The translations under genes were made by a program, and so were the position numbers. Below the pieces are notes generated by a model. The model was not told where the DNA came from, searched no databases, and was given only the letters and a program-made list of their open reading frames with translations. Positions 31,322 through 41,320 of a stretch of 64,000 bases of DNA are shown here, piece by piece. Source of the DNA: Saccharomyces mikatae IFO 1815 (lineage: Eukaryota > Ascomycota > Saccharomycetes > Saccharomycetales > Saccharomycetaceae); NCBI RefSeq assembly GCF_947241705.1, contig NC_079259.1:1178001-1242000 (forward strand), given 5' to 3'. Each line of letters begins with the position of its first letter. Positions within the stretch are counted from its first letter, which is position 1.

Positions 31322-32740
31322 ATGAGTTTCAAAGGGTTTACCAAAGCTGTTTCTAGGGCACCTCAGTCCTTCCGCCAAAAGTTTAAAATGGGTGAGCAGA
31401 CTGAGGATCCTGTTTACGAAGATGCAGAACGTCGTTTCCAAGAATTGGAGCAAGAAACTAAAAAGTTAAGTGAGGAATCGAAGAGGTACTCAACTGCGGT
31501 AAATGGAATGCTGACACACCAAATCGGATTTGCGAAATCAATGGAAGAGATTTTCAAACCCATTAGTGGTAAAATGAGTGACCCTAACGCTACCATACCG
31601 GAAGACAATCCACAAGGTATTGAAGCTAGTGAGCAATATAGGGCAATTGTTGCGGAGTTACAGGAAACATTGAAGCCGGATTTGACTTTGGTGGAAGAAA
31701 AAATTGTCTCGCCATGCCAGGAATTGTTGAAAATTATTACTTATATTCGTAAAATGGCAACCAAGAGAAATCACAAAAAGCTAGATCTAGACAGACACTT
31801 GAACACTTACAATAAGCATGAAAAGAAGAAAGAGCCAACTCCTAAAGATGAAGAAAAACTGTATAAAGCACAAGCCCAAGTGGAAGTTGCTCAACAAGAA
31901 TATGATTACTATAACGACTTGCTGAAGACTCAATTGCCAATATTGTTTAGTTTAGAAGCAGAATTTGTGAAACCATTATTCGTTTCTTTTTACTTCATGC
32001 AATTGAACATTTTTTACACTTTGTACAACAAACTTCAAGACATGAAAATTCCATATTTTGACCTAAACAGTGACATTGTGGAATCGTATATGGCCAAGAA
32101 AGGTAACGTGGAAGAACAAACTGATGCCTTGACTATTACCCATTTCAAAGTAGGTTACTCTAAGGCGAAACTAGAGATGACCAAGAGGAAATACGGTGCA
32201 GGAACCGCTGAAGGCTCACCAGTAAGTGGTGCGTCAAGCGGAGTCGGATATGCTGCTGGGTATGGTGCAGCAAGTGCAGCTTCTCCAACATCCACAGGAT
32301 ACGGATATGGTGCCGCAACGCCGGGCTATGCGGCTCAACCGGCCGCACAGTATGGTGCTGATGCTGGTGCTGGTGCTGGTACTGTCCCAGGTACCTACCC
32401 TCAATATGGTGCTGTACAATCTCCACCACTCACCGGATTGGGATTCCAACAATCACAACAGCAGCAACAAGGCCCACCGCCCGCCTATTCTAATCCTTTA
32501 ACATCACCTGTTGCCGGTGTCCCAGCTGCCACTACCGCTGCGACTGCAGCTCCTGGCGTTGAAACCGTTACCGCATTATATGACTATCAAGCTCAAGCTG
32601 CTGGTGACTTGTCTTTCCCTGCTGGCGCAGTTATAGAAATTGTCCAGCGTACTCCAGACGTGAACGAATGGTGGACAGGAAGATACAATGGCCAGCAAGG
32701 TGTGTTTCCCGGGAACTACGTGCAACTCAATAAGAACTAG
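31322..32740 (+). CDS. RVS167: Rvs167, amphiphysin-like BAR-SH3 protein
   Basis: A 472-residue protein. An N-BAR domain (about 10-255) starts with the amphipathic segment [22 protein letters not shown] Gly/Pro/Ala/Gln-rich linker follows (about 285-405), then a C-terminal SH3 domain (about 410-472) with [26 protein letters not shown] and FPGNYV. With Rvs161 it tubulates membrane and drives vesicle scission in endocytosis. It is about ten residues shorter than the recalled S. cerevisiae protein; the difference should lie in the repetitive linker. Confidence 0.97.
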   Translation: MSFKGFTKAVSRAPQSFRQKFKMGEQTEDPVYEDAERRFQELEQETKKLSEESKRYSTAVNGMLTHQIGFAKSMEEIFKPISGKMSDPNATIPEDNPQGIEASEQYRAIVAELQETLKPDLTLVEEKIVSPCQELLKIITYIRKMATKRNHKKLDLDRHLNTYNKHEKKKEPTPKDEEKLYKAQAQVEVAQQEYDYYNDLLKTQLPILFSLEAEFVKPLFVSFYFMQLNIFYTLYNKLQDMKIPYFDLNSDIVESYMAKKGNVEEQTDALTITHFKVGYSKAKLEMTKRKYGAGTAEGSPVSGASSGVGYAAGYGAASAASPTSTGYGYGAATPGYAAQPAAQYGADAGAGAGTVPGTYPQYGAVQSPPLTGLGFQQSQQQQQGPPPAYSNPLTSPVAGVPAATTAATAAPGVETVTALYDYQAQAAGDLSFPAGAVIEIVQRTPDVNEWWTGRYNGQQGVFPGNYVQLNKN

Positions 32741-33611
32741 CAAACCCCTCTGTGTTCTATACCTTTCGATTGTAAGGATACTAAGAGCGTCCTTTTCTTT
32801 TTCTTTCCTTTTGTAATGTTTCTCAATTTAAGTACTATGTAAGGCAATTCATCCTTTCTACTAACTTATGTGTTGTCTATGTCTATCTATTCTGAACATG
32901 CGGCGGGACCTTACCCTGCCATAAATGGCCCAAAGGGGAAAGAGCGCGTTCTCAAATGGGCTGTTGCCTTCCCAATATGGACCAATGGTTACCACATTGG
33001 GAAATCAGTTTTGTTGGCCGCCTTCCCAAAGCGTCGTAACCCAGTCTCCTTTCTCTTTTATAAAACATCATCTCTGGTCGATGACACAGCCCAGTTGGGA
33101 AACAGCAGCTAGTAAATAAAAAGAAAAAACAAGACTAGTTGACTGGTGTGGAAGGAACTCACTTACATTACTCAATATCTTCAGACAAGGTGTACACATT
33201 CATTACTGTTACTAAATTAAAAGCATTAAATCTTTTAACTCGCGAAACTATTAAGTTAAATTGGACGATCTCAAAAGAGAAGACAGATTGAAACAGCCTC
33301 CATTTTGTTTTCTTAGAAAACAGGCCGGTTATAAGTCATCACATTATTTACTCCTTTTGCTGCTATTAAGACTAGTGACTTAAAATTTCATACTTTTTTT
33401 GACCGCGTAAGCTTCTACGTATCACAGAAGTTATTAGTTTGAGTTTTCTTCGGAGAAGTTCTTTTCCAGTTTGCAAAGACAGTTCTCATTTCACAACTGT
33501 TATTTCCCAAACTTGGATAGCAGATAAACTAGCCTTCAATTTTGCTTCTTAGTTTGACGTATTTTTCTCCAGTACTACAGGCTTCATAAAACATAATAAA
33601 ATTTTCTCATC
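32741..33611. other. intergenic: RVS167 3' region and long SAC7 upstream region
   Basis: About 870 bp. It holds a pair of Mcm1-like boxes at 32969-33004 with further TTCCCAA/TTGGGAA copies near 33023 and 33096. Two overlapping frames near 32870-33119 are taken as chance. The stretch is otherwise AT-rich. Confidence 0.55.
32969..33004. promoter_or_regulatory. paired Mcm1-like (CArG) boxes
   Basis: TTCCCAATATGGACC at 32969-32983 (plus), and TTTCCCAATGTGGTAA at 32989-33004 (minus), fit the Mcm1 pattern TTWCCNAATTNGGWAA well. They lie about 610 bp upstream of SAC7 and 230 bp past RVS167. Binding is inferred. Confidence 0.5.
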
Positions 33612-35576
33612 ATGCCAAATAGTGCTTTAAAGCAAGGTCCAAAGAATGAAAATGCTTCTCCTTCTAAAGGCCATGTTCCAAGTTTTTGGAAACAGTTCAT
33701 AAATAACCCCAAGAGTATGTCATCCGAAAATATTACAGTTCCTAGGTCACCCACTTCACTTTCAAGAAATGCGCAACCAACGACTTTAAAACGGCCTCCA
33801 TTATCTTCAAGACCATATTCATATAACACTCCTACAAAAGATAGAAAGTCCTTCTCCAAATCTACGAAACAGAACAATACCAATAGTAACAATAATTCTG
33901 GGACATCTCCCCATGCAGAGTTTAAGAACTATAGAGATATGTTTTTATCCAGTAGAAATGGCTTCACTGGCAGAGTTTTTGGCGTCACCTTAGCAGAATC
34001 ACTAAGCGTTGCCAGTGCAGAAGTTATTGTTCAAAGTGAATTGGTTAGTTTTGGTCGGATACCCATCGTAGTAGCTAAGTGTGGTGCCTACTTAAAAGCT
34101 AATGGGTTAGAGACCCCAGGTATTTTTCGTATTGCAGGCAATGGTAAAAGAGTAAAAGCGCTTCAATATATCTTTTCGTCGCCACCCGATTATGGTACTA
34201 AATTCAACGACTGGGAGGCTTACACGGTGCACGATGTTGCATCCCTCTTGAGGAGGTATCTTAATAATTTGGCCGAACCATTAATACCATTATCTCTATA
34301 TGAGCAATTCAGAAATCCACTACGAGCTAAACCAAGAATTCTAAGACATATGTTAACCCACGAAGTTTCCCATCCAAATGCTAATAAAACGAATAACCTA
34401 ACAGTAAAATCGAGTAGGCAGAATTATAATGATGATGGCGCTAATGATGGCGACATTGAAAAGGAAGACGTAAAAGATGATGAGGAAAAAAGAAGAAGGA
34501 AAATACGCCATAAAAGAAGACTAACTCGTGATATTAGAGCAGCTATCAAAGAATACGAAGAACTGTTTGTTACTTTATCCAATGATACAAAACAGCTAAC
34601 TATATATCTACTTGATCTACTGAGTCTTTTTGCTAGGCAATCACAATTCAACCTTATGTCTGGAAGAAATCTAGCCGCCATCTTCCAACCTTCAATATTA
34701 TCGCATCCTCAACATGATATGGACCCAAAAGAGTACGAATTATCCCGACTTGTGGTGGAATTTTTAATCGAATATTCCTATAAGCTATTACCTCATCTTT
34801 TGAAGTTGGCTAAAAAGGAACAACAGGAACGGTTGTCGACGGAAAATATGAATAATGGTGGAGAAAAACAAAAATCTGATCCTATTGCAATACCAAGAAT
34901 CGCCTCGTCAGATACCCCATCAGAAGTCTCTTCCAATAAGTGCATACCGACAATGGAAAATACTAATAAATTAGATCGCCCGACATTATCACCAATATCC
35001 ACCTCGATACCAGAGAACTCATCAGATTTACAGACATCTAAAATGTTGAAACCACCAAAACAGAGGAGACCTCATTCAAAATCTTTTGGATCCACCCCAG
35101 TTCCACCGGATGTTATTGCTAGTAATAAAAGACGGACAAGGTTATTCCCATGGTTACATAAACCAGGAATTTTAAGTGACACTGGTGACAATGGTGATTT
35201 AACTGCTACTGAAGCTGAAGGCGATGATTATGAAGAAGAAAATATTGATCCATACAGTCAATCTCCATCTAGTATGCAATCTGGTTCTTTACCCAAACAG
35301 CATCATTTGCCAATTCCTCGGATGAACAGATCGTTAAGTGGAAATAGTACCAACTCGTCGTTCAACGTCAGACCAATTTCGATGATTTTGACTAGTGGTA
35401 ATGATAATTCTGCAGACCATTTAGAATTACTAGGTAATACTCACAGTAATAATGAGCGTAGTCATGTTTTGCCGCTAGCTGAAGATGATGGAGACGAAAG
35501 AAATTCAAGATCACGCAAGAGGGAATCATGGTTTCAAAGACTGACAAGTCGATCAGGCTCTGCCAACAGAGCCTAA
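33612..35576 (+). CDS. SAC7: Sac7, RhoGAP for Rho1
   Basis: A 654-residue protein, equal in length to S. cerevisiae Sac7. A basic disordered N terminus precedes a RhoGAP domain from about 125 to 395. The arginine finger is R173 ([12 protein letters not shown]), and the domain contains an acidic-basic insertion near 275-310 ([15 protein letters not shown]). The C-terminal 230 residues are Ser/Asn-rich. Sac7 turns off Rho1 in actin organisation and the Pkc1 cell-integrity pathway. Confidence 0.97.
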   Translation: MPNSALKQGPKNENASPSKGHVPSFWKQFINNPKSMSSENITVPRSPTSLSRNAQPTTLKRPPLSSRPYSYNTPTKDRKSFSKSTKQNNTNSNNNSGTSPHAEFKNYRDMFLSSRNGFTGRVFGVTLAESLSVASAEVIVQSELVSFGRIPIVVAKCGAYLKANGLETPGIFRIAGNGKRVKALQYIFSSPPDYGTKFNDWEAYTVHDVASLLRRYLNNLAEPLIPLSLYEQFRNPLRAKPRILRHMLTHEVSHPNANKTNNLTVKSSRQNYNDDGANDGDIEKEDVKDDEEKRRRKIRHKRRLTRDIRAAIKEYEELFVTLSNDTKQLTIYLLDLLSLFARQSQFNLMSGRNLAAIFQPSILSHPQHDMDPKEYELSRLVVEFLIEYSYKLLPHLLKLAKKEQQERLSTENMNNGGEKQKSDPIAIPRIASSDTPSEVSSNKCIPTMENTNKLDRPTLSPISTSIPENSSDLQTSKMLKPPKQRRPHSKSFGSTPVPPDVIASNKRRTRLFPWLHKPGILSDTGDNGDLTATEAEGDDYEEENIDPYSQSPSSMQSGSLPKQHHLPIPRMNRSLSGNSTNSSFNVRPISMILTSGNDNSADHLELLGNTHSNNERSHVLPLAEDDGDERNSRSRKRESWFQRLTSRSGSANRA

Positions 35577-36034
35577 TAATAGCATCCTTGGTTTCTTATA
35601 ACTTCCTTCACTTCTTTTTTTTGTTATTTCCCTGAAATGACTATCGAGCTTTTTTTTCCTTTGATCACCTACTGTATAATCAGTATATAAGTTTCATTCC
35701 CTTTTCATGATTTATAACAACAAAGAATAAACAAACACACAATATGAATCAGAAAAAAGAAAAATTACGGACAATTATTTTGTAGAAACAGTAACAGTAT
35801 AGCAACCAAAAAAGAAAAATCTAGAATTTAATATGATATGTGCGGAGAAAGCGAATAGTTTAAGATTCCTTAGTAATTAGCCCTCTTGGCAATATTACCG
35901 CTTGTTTTCTCTTGACCATATCAGACTCTTCAGATAGTCTGGCATTAAGGCTTCAATTACTAAGCTCGTGAGAAAATATTGTATGATATATTCTGAAATA
36001 TATATTAGTATATATATATACTGATACTCGTTTA
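35577..36034. other. intergenic: convergent SAC7/UBA2 3' regions
   Basis: About 460 bp of AT-rich sequence between two 3' ends, with a short TA repeat near 36006-36020. No gene is seen. Confidence 0.5.
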
Positions 36035-37942
36035 TTAGTCTAGTTCAACAACATCAGAATTGTTTAATTCATTCACTAACTTCGCCCTTTTAATACTGGG
36101 CCCACCAGACACCTCAATATCAGCCGACCTTTTTTTTGACTCATTAACCTGCTCGGTATCAATGATAATGTCACCTTCATCTTCATCTAATACTACGATA
36201 CCCTCTACTCCATCACTACCTGTGGCTGTAGCTATATCATTATCTCTTTTATTTGCCTCCTCCACTTCATTTTTTGATAGATTGCTACCAACCTTCAGTA
36301 GCGGGACTTCAATGTCCGGTAATCTGCACGTATTATGAGGGAGTTCATCATTAACATCCAGATACAATTCAATAGATTTACGAACCATCGTATCGCCTTC
36401 TTCATCGGAAAATAGTAATATAGAGCCATTTCCTAGATTAACTTCTGATAAAGTGCGATCATTTAAATCTTCAAAGTCGTAATCGAGTAATAATCTTTGA
36501 TTGCTTGCGTCTAGTAGCGAGATATCATTCGGAAATGCATATTTTTCACGAATTAAACAGACCAGATCTGATAATTTTATTTTCTTTAGGCAATCGCTGG
36601 ATAACCTGATGACACCCCTACAAACTTTAGAACAAACAGGGCAATTGCAATTTGGAGGAGCTAGTTTCGGATTCGATAAGTATCGATTTTGGGACAGATT
36701 GCTTGCCTTAGCTGTGAAGGCCATATTTAGGTCTGTGTATTTAGTGACGGGTGCATATTCCAAAAGGTTTAAAACCCGCAACGAAATTAATGACGACAAA
36801 CCGGCAATAATAGCGTTTGTTGTTGCAATGGCGGGAATGATGTTACCTGCGATCTGCTTTATGTCAAATACAGATTTCATTGGAATATTGAATATATGAC
36901 ATCTTATATTTGCTGCCGTGACGACAAATTCTAAGGTATCAGCATCATCTTTATCGAACTCAATATGATTTTGTTCTTTAGCATATCGATCCATTAGTTT
37001 TCGTGTCGTTGTAAAGAAATGACTAATTTGCTCCTGTAACGTCCCAACAGAGTTAGAGTCAAACTTGATTGCTTGTGTAGGTCCCTTTATTTGCGAGTCT
37101 GACAACGGTACTGGCCGCGTTCTTGTTTTCCATAAATTCTCAATGGCTAGCAATTTGTTTATGTCTTGAACAAATAATTTTCTAAGGATCTCTGGAATAC
37201 GAGATACATCTTTGGAGATGACAATTTTCTGTAGTTCATGTAACTCATTTGTCTCTTGCTTGATACGCTTGATTTCTTCAGAATCGTCTGTGCCCCAATC
37301 CTTGTCATCATCTTCATTTATAGAAGCCTCTGACGCGAACAGCTGGTTGAACAGAAAATTCTTCGCCCAAACAATACAATGAATTGGCTGGGAAGGGGTC
37401 GACCTGATAGTACATACGGGAAAAGTCTTCGGCGTTTCCTTCTTTGTACATTCAAAGCACTCAGTTTTACCGGGAATAATCGGTTGCATATAGCCGTCAA
37501 AACCAGCTGTCCCAGATTCTAGCAAGGGTAGTGATAGGAACTGGGATATTTTATTAACATAACGTCTTGCAGCCAAGTTATCAAGGGCATTGAAAACAAT
37601 GTCAAATTGCTGAAACCAATGTAAAGGAAAGGCAGAAATGTCCATAACATTGCCTTGATAAGGCACTAATTTAGAGTTATTGAAATGTTGAACTGCCTTT
37701 ACAGCTGTGGTCGATTTTGGTTGCTTGATATCTTTCTGTCTGAAAAGGAATTGTCTGTTTAAGTTGGAAAGATCAATAGTGTCCAAATCGACAATATGTA
37801 TTTCTCCGAATTCCATCAAAATTATATCCTTCAATAACTCAGAGCCTATACCTCCAGCACCGACTAAGAGACATTTTGAAGACCGCAACTTTTTGAAACT
37901 ATCTTCACCAATAATTTTCACTAAATTTGTTTCTCTGGGCAT
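36035..37942 (-). CDS. UBA2: Uba2, SUMO-activating enzyme subunit
   Basis: A 635-residue E1-like protein. The ATP-binding loop is VGAGGIGSELL at 27-37. The catalytic cysteine is C177 in FPVCTIRSTP. CxxC pairs for the structural zinc are seen near 162-165 and 430-440. A ubiquitin-like domain lies near 440-540 and the C-terminal tail carries basic nuclear-localisation clusters (KKRSAD, KRAK). With Aos1 it adenylates SUMO (Smt3) and passes it to Ubc9. Start and length agree with the orthologue. Confidence 0.97.
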   Translation of the reverse strand: MPRETNLVKIIGEDSFKKLRSSKCLLVGAGGIGSELLKDIILMEFGEIHIVDLDTIDLSNLNRQFLFRQKDIKQPKSTTAVKAVQHFNNSKLVPYQGNVMDISAFPLHWFQQFDIVFNALDNLAARRYVNKISQFLSLPLLESGTAGFDGYMQPIIPGKTECFECTKKETPKTFPVCTIRSTPSQPIHCIVWAKNFLFNQLFASEASINEDDDKDWGTDDSEEIKRIKQETNELHELQKIVISKDVSRIPEILRKLFVQDINKLLAIENLWKTRTRPVPLSDSQIKGPTQAIKFDSNSVGTLQEQISHFFTTTRKLMDRYAKEQNHIEFDKDDADTLEFVVTAANIRCHIFNIPMKSVFDIKQIAGNIIPAIATTNAIIAGLSSLISLRVLNLLEYAPVTKYTDLNMAFTAKASNLSQNRYLSNPKLAPPNCNCPVCSKVCRGVIRLSSDCLKKIKLSDLVCLIREKYAFPNDISLLDASNQRLLLDYDFEDLNDRTLSEVNLGNGSILLFSDEEGDTMVRKSIELYLDVNDELPHNTCRLPDIEVPLLKVGSNLSKNEVEEANKRDNDIATATGSDGVEGIVVLDEDEGDIIIDTEQVNESKKRSADIEVSGGPSIKRAKLVNELNNSDVVELD

Positions 37943-38086
37943 TATTTCTTTTGCTGACCGAGCGACTTAGAGGGTATAGATCCTTAAGATGTGTAGGAAA
38001 TGTATTACTATTCAAAGATCTTAATTCAATGTAAACATCTTCGCCATTTAAAAAAATTCCAAGCAGGAAAAAAAGTAAAACAAAAA

Positions 38087-38158
38087 TGCGGAAGCCGGGA
38101 ATCGAACCCGGGCCCCATGCTTGGGAAGCATGAATTCTAACCACTGAACCACTTTCGC
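38087..38158 (-). tRNA. SUF3: tRNA-Gly(CCC)
   Basis: 72 nt on the minus strand with no intron. The anticodon stem CATGC/GCATG encloses loop TTCCCAA, so the anticodon is CCC. The T stem-loop CCGGG-TTCGATT-CCCGG is perfect and includes the B box. Five Ts follow at once (38082-38086) as a Pol III terminator. The acceptor stem pairs except at position 4, where A faces C69. The place corresponds to S. cerevisiae tG(CCC)D (SUF3). Confidence 0.95.
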
Positions 38159-38269
38159 TAATTGTATTTAACAACTTCAGAATAATGTGTGAAACAAGAG
38201 CATGTACTAGAAAGTAACAGCAATTTCGCGCGACCAATAATATGGGTAATTGCTAATTACTGTTGATAA

Positions 38270-38734
38270 TGTTGGAATAAGTGATTACTACTATCCATTT
38301 ATTCGTATAGATTGGTGTAGAAAAATTCTAATGGTAGAATTTCCTGCACTAATAAGATAAAGGCCTATTGAAATTTTCCTACTACAATTTTTATGAAGAA
38401 CGTATAGTAGTAATCGCTTATTCCAATAGAATGAAAATCAACTGTCGTCTGTCAACTAGTAGCCATAATACTCGTATATTATTATATACGGTGTTAGAAA
38501 ACGACCTAAGTTATGAAAAGCTGAAATGCAAGGATTGATAATGTAATAGGATAATGACTGACAACATATAAAGTGACAATAAAAGCATATACAGAATTAT
38601 GTAGAATTACGAGTTCCAATTATTGGATTCCTATATTCTCGAGGAGAACTTCTAGTATATTCTATATACCTAATCATATTGCCTTTATCTACAATGGAAT
38701 CCCAACAATTATCTCAAAATTCACCAGTATCTCA
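38270..38734 (+). mobile_element. solo delta-type LTR (Ty1/Ty2 family), old, with extra segment near its left end
   Basis: It begins TGTTGGAAT and ends TCTCA, as Ty1/Ty2 delta LTRs do. The body keeps recognisable delta stretches (TATACGGTGTTAGAA, GCAAGGATTGATAATGTAAT, GAGGAGAACTTCTAGTATAT, AATGGAATCCCAACAATTAT). It is about 130 bp longer than a standard delta because of the inverted-repeat segment near its left end. No internal Ty coding region is present, so it is a relic left by LTR-LTR recombination. No clear 5-bp target duplication is visible, which also suggests age. It lies about 110 bp upstream of a tRNA gene, the usual Ty1 target. Confidence 0.85.
38273..38425. repeat. 153-bp segment bounded by 22-bp inverted repeats
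   Basis: The arm at 38273-38294 (TGGAATAAGTGATTACTACT plus AT) is the reverse complement of 38404-38425 at 21 of 22 positions. The 109 bp between the arms shows no repeat or ORF. AATA occurs at both edges of the segment and could be a short target duplication. The segment sits inside the left end of the delta LTR. Confidence 0.8.
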
Positions 38735-38765
38735 TTAATAAGGAAAAAAATACATATGCTCGACA

Positions 38766-39464
38766 CTATTTTTTTAACACCTTATTACCATCCTTATGGT
38801 AGATCATTAAGTAACTGACGAATCCTTCTCCATTTGGATCACAATTACCGTTAGAGTCGACTTCGCCTTCACCGTATTTGAAAGTTTGGTAATTTTCAAA
38901 ACCGAAGTATTCATACACGGATCTGGCGTGCTCGGCAATAGCTTCCAAGACAATGGCGCAATTTTCTTCGTCAGCTCTCCTCTTGTACTCTTCAAAAATC
39001 GTTCTTACAGAACCTCTGATTCCTTTTTCATTTAAGTTTTTACCAACACAAAACAGATAGTAGTAGTTTATCTTCTTTGGGATGACTTGCTTTATACGCC
39101 CATTTATATCGTCGATAAAGTCCTTGTTGAACTTTTCATCATTACTTCTTGCTTTGGCAACGTGAGGTGGGATACTCCACACTGCGACAGCGTCGAAATT
39201 GTTAACTTCCGATATCTCACCATAAGGCGAGTCCAGGTAGGGCAATACAATATCGTTTGTAATTGCCTCCGTAGATACGTCCTCGCTTAAAGGAATGTTC
39301 AAAATTTTCTTCGAAATATAATGAAATGCTGGTGAGCCACTGAAGGCAATAGCCAGAGTTTCTGCAGCTCTTCTGCCATCCTTTGTCTTGTTTAAGACGC
39401 AGACTTTGTTATCCTTAACCTCGTTACTTTCCACTGGGGTTGGCAGTTTGTTCTCGAACGTCAT
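38766..39464 (-). CDS. uncharacterised acetyltransferase-like protein (YDR391C)
   Basis: A 232-residue protein matching S. cerevisiae YDR391C in place and recalled sequence. The C-terminal half (about 110-225) has features of a GNAT acetyltransferase fold. These are YYYLFCVGKNLNEKGIRGSV, which resembles the acetyl-CoA loop, and ILEAIAEHARSVYEYFGF (written here ending VYEYFGFE), the usual final strand-helix. I do not know its substrate. The promoter carries a Yap-type palindrome and an STRE, suggesting stress control. Confidence 0.85.
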   Translation of the reverse strand: MTFENKLPTPVESNEVKDNKVCVLNKTKDGRRAAETLAIAFSGSPAFHYISKKILNIPLSEDVSTEAITNDIVLPYLDSPYGEISEVNNFDAVAVWSIPPHVAKARSNDEKFNKDFIDDINGRIKQVIPKKINYYYLFCVGKNLNEKGIRGSVRTIFEEYKRRADEENCAIVLEAIAEHARSVYEYFGFENYQTFKYGEGEVDSNGNCDPNGEGFVSYLMIYHKDGNKVLKK

Positions 39465-40113
39465 TATGCCTGGTTACTTTTCATGAATTTTTCCTTGAGA
39501 TGAAGCCTGAGTACCCACATTTGGTCTAATCTCAAGCACAATAGCTGTTATATATACGCCGGCGGCATTTCCTTTTTTTCAGTTATCTCAGCCCCTGGGG
39601 CCCTGATGCCGTTACGTAACGTTTGTTGTGATTTGGGGTGGCATAGTTGCATGCTGATAGAAATACGAAGATAAGAAAGAAGAGTTTTCCACTGGTTGCT
39701 TTATTGAAGTTAAGTTCTTGTTCGATCGAATGAAAAAAAATCAGCCGTGCTGCTCCGTGGAACACGCGGAAGTCTGTTCGGTCTTTACAATTCAACAAGC
39801 TGACTGGTCATACGTTAGCCTCCTCACCACTCGTATGTTCGACTGAAGTCTCGAGGCAGCCTTTTTTTACGCGTTCGTATGGCAGGTTTTCTTTCAGTGT
39901 ATCTCTCTCACTTCCATCGCAACGACATGTTATTCATACACCTTTCTTCCCCTGCTTTTAGCGCAACGGACAGAAAAGAAGAAACCCGAGGCCAGCATAC
40001 TAATATAGATCGGCAGAAGTAATAAGTAAAAACCGAAGCCGGTGAATACATACTGAAGCGGGGGAAGAGGGCAAGATAAGCATAACGGCAAGGCTCAAGA
40101 GGCCAAAACAAAA
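39465..40113. other. intergenic: divergent YDR391C/SPT3 promoter
   Basis: About 650 bp. Near YDR391C it contains a URS1-like CCGGCGGC, a CCCCTGGGG palindrome with an STRE, and a Yap-type palindrome. Near SPT3 there is an ACGCGT (MCB-type) hexamer close to 39868. No ORF is supported. Confidence 0.55.
39592..39621 (+). promoter_or_regulatory. STRE plus Yap-type palindrome upstream of YDR391C
   Basis: CCCCTGGGG at 39592-39600 includes an STRE. CGTTACGTAACG at 39610-39621 is a perfect 12-bp palindrome around TTACGTAA, a strong site for Yap-family bZIP factors. Both lie within 160 bp of the YDR391C start codon. Confidence 0.65.
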
Positions 40114-41127
40114 ATGATGGACAAGCATAAATATCGTGTGGAGATTCAGCAGATGATGTTTGTCTCCGGTGAGATTAACGATCCGCCCATAGAAACTACA
40201 TCGCTGATTGAAGACATAGTGAGAGGTCAAGTGATAGAAATTCTTTTGCAGTCAAATAAAACAGCACATCTCAGGGGAAGTAGGAGTATTCTACCTGAAG
40301 ACGTCATTTTTTTGATTAGACATGACAAGGCCAAAGTCAACCGTCTGAGAACCTATTTGTCCTGGAAGGATTTGCGTAAGAATGCCAAGGACCAAGATGC
40401 CAGTGCAAGCGTAGCAGGTGGTACTGGGAACCCCGGAGCAGCTGGAGAAGATGAGTTGAAAAAAGCAGGTGGCGGGGAGAAGGACGAAAAGGATGGTGGG
40501 AACATGATGAAAGTGAAGAAATCTCAGATTAAGCTGCCATGGGAATTGCAGTTTATGTTTAATGAACATCCGTTGGAGAACAACGACGACAACGATGATA
40601 TGGATGAGGATGAGCGGGAAGCTAATATAGTCACTTTAAAAAGGCTAAAAATGGCCGATGATAGAACTCGAAACATGACCAAAGAAGAGTATGTTCATTG
40701 GTCCGATTGTCGACAGGCAAGTTTCACCTTCAGAAAGAACAAAAGATTCAAGGATTGGTCGGGAATATCACAATTAACTGAAGGTAAACCTCATGATGAT
40801 GTCATTGATATCCTCGGTTTTTTAACTTTTGAAATTGTTTGTTCTCTAACTGAAACCGCTTTGAAAATCAAGCAAAGAGAACAGGTTTTACAATCCCAAA
40901 AGGACAAATCCCAACAATCTAGCCAGGATAACTCTAATTTTGAATTCACATCATCTACATTACATAGGAAAAAAAGGTTATTCGATGGACCCGAAAATGT
41001 CGTAAATCCGCTCAAACCAAGACATATAGAGGAAGCTTGGAGAGTATTGCAGACAATTGATATGAGACATAGAGCTTTGACCAACTTCAATGGTGGAAGG
41101 CTCAGTTCTAAACCAATTATCATGTAA
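40114..41127 (+). CDS. SPT3: Spt3, SAGA subunit with two histone folds
   Basis: A 337-residue protein, equal in length to S. cerevisiae Spt3. The N-terminal histone fold (about 5-95) resembles TAF13 and the C-terminal part (about 170-330) resembles TAF11; they pack together in one chain. The linker at about 97-140 is Gly/Lys/Glu-rich. Spt3 delivers TBP to TATA-type promoters from the SAGA complex. The first of two adjacent ATGs was used as start. Confidence 0.97.
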   Translation: MMDKHKYRVEIQQMMFVSGEINDPPIETTSLIEDIVRGQVIEILLQSNKTAHLRGSRSILPEDVIFLIRHDKAKVNRLRTYLSWKDLRKNAKDQDASASVAGGTGNPGAAGEDELKKAGGGEKDEKDGGNMMKVKKSQIKLPWELQFMFNEHPLENNDDNDDMDEDEREANIVTLKRLKMADDRTRNMTKEEYVHWSDCRQASFTFRKNKRFKDWSGISQLTEGKPHDDVIDILGFLTFEIVCSLTETALKIKQREQVLQSQKDKSQQSSQDNSNFEFTSSTLHRKKRLFDGPENVVNPLKPRHIEEAWRVLQTIDMRHRALTNFNGGRLSSKPIIM

Positions 41128-41320
41128 AGATTTGTATATCTATATTTTGCGGTGTATGGGTTCTGCAATGGGATGAGAATTGTGAACTAAATCATCGGAA
41201 AAATACAAATAAAGAAATATGTACATAGATAGGCGGTATGTAGATGGTTATATCGCAGTTGAGGCTTTTCTTTTGTAGAGGAGGTGCAACGAGTAAGGTG
41301 TGTTATCAAAAAATTGCATC

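Larger units (their letters stand above)
38159..38765. other. tRNA upstream region occupied by an LTR
   Basis: About 600 bp between the tRNA gene and the end of YDR391C. About 110 bp of AT-rich flank comes first, then the solo LTR annotated below. No gene is seen. Confidence 0.7.

Noticed and set aside
32870-33119. two overlapping frames of 80 and 64 codons downstream of RVS167
   Set aside because: They overlap in different phases, and the better explanation of the local conservation-like pattern is the cluster of Mcm1-like motifs.
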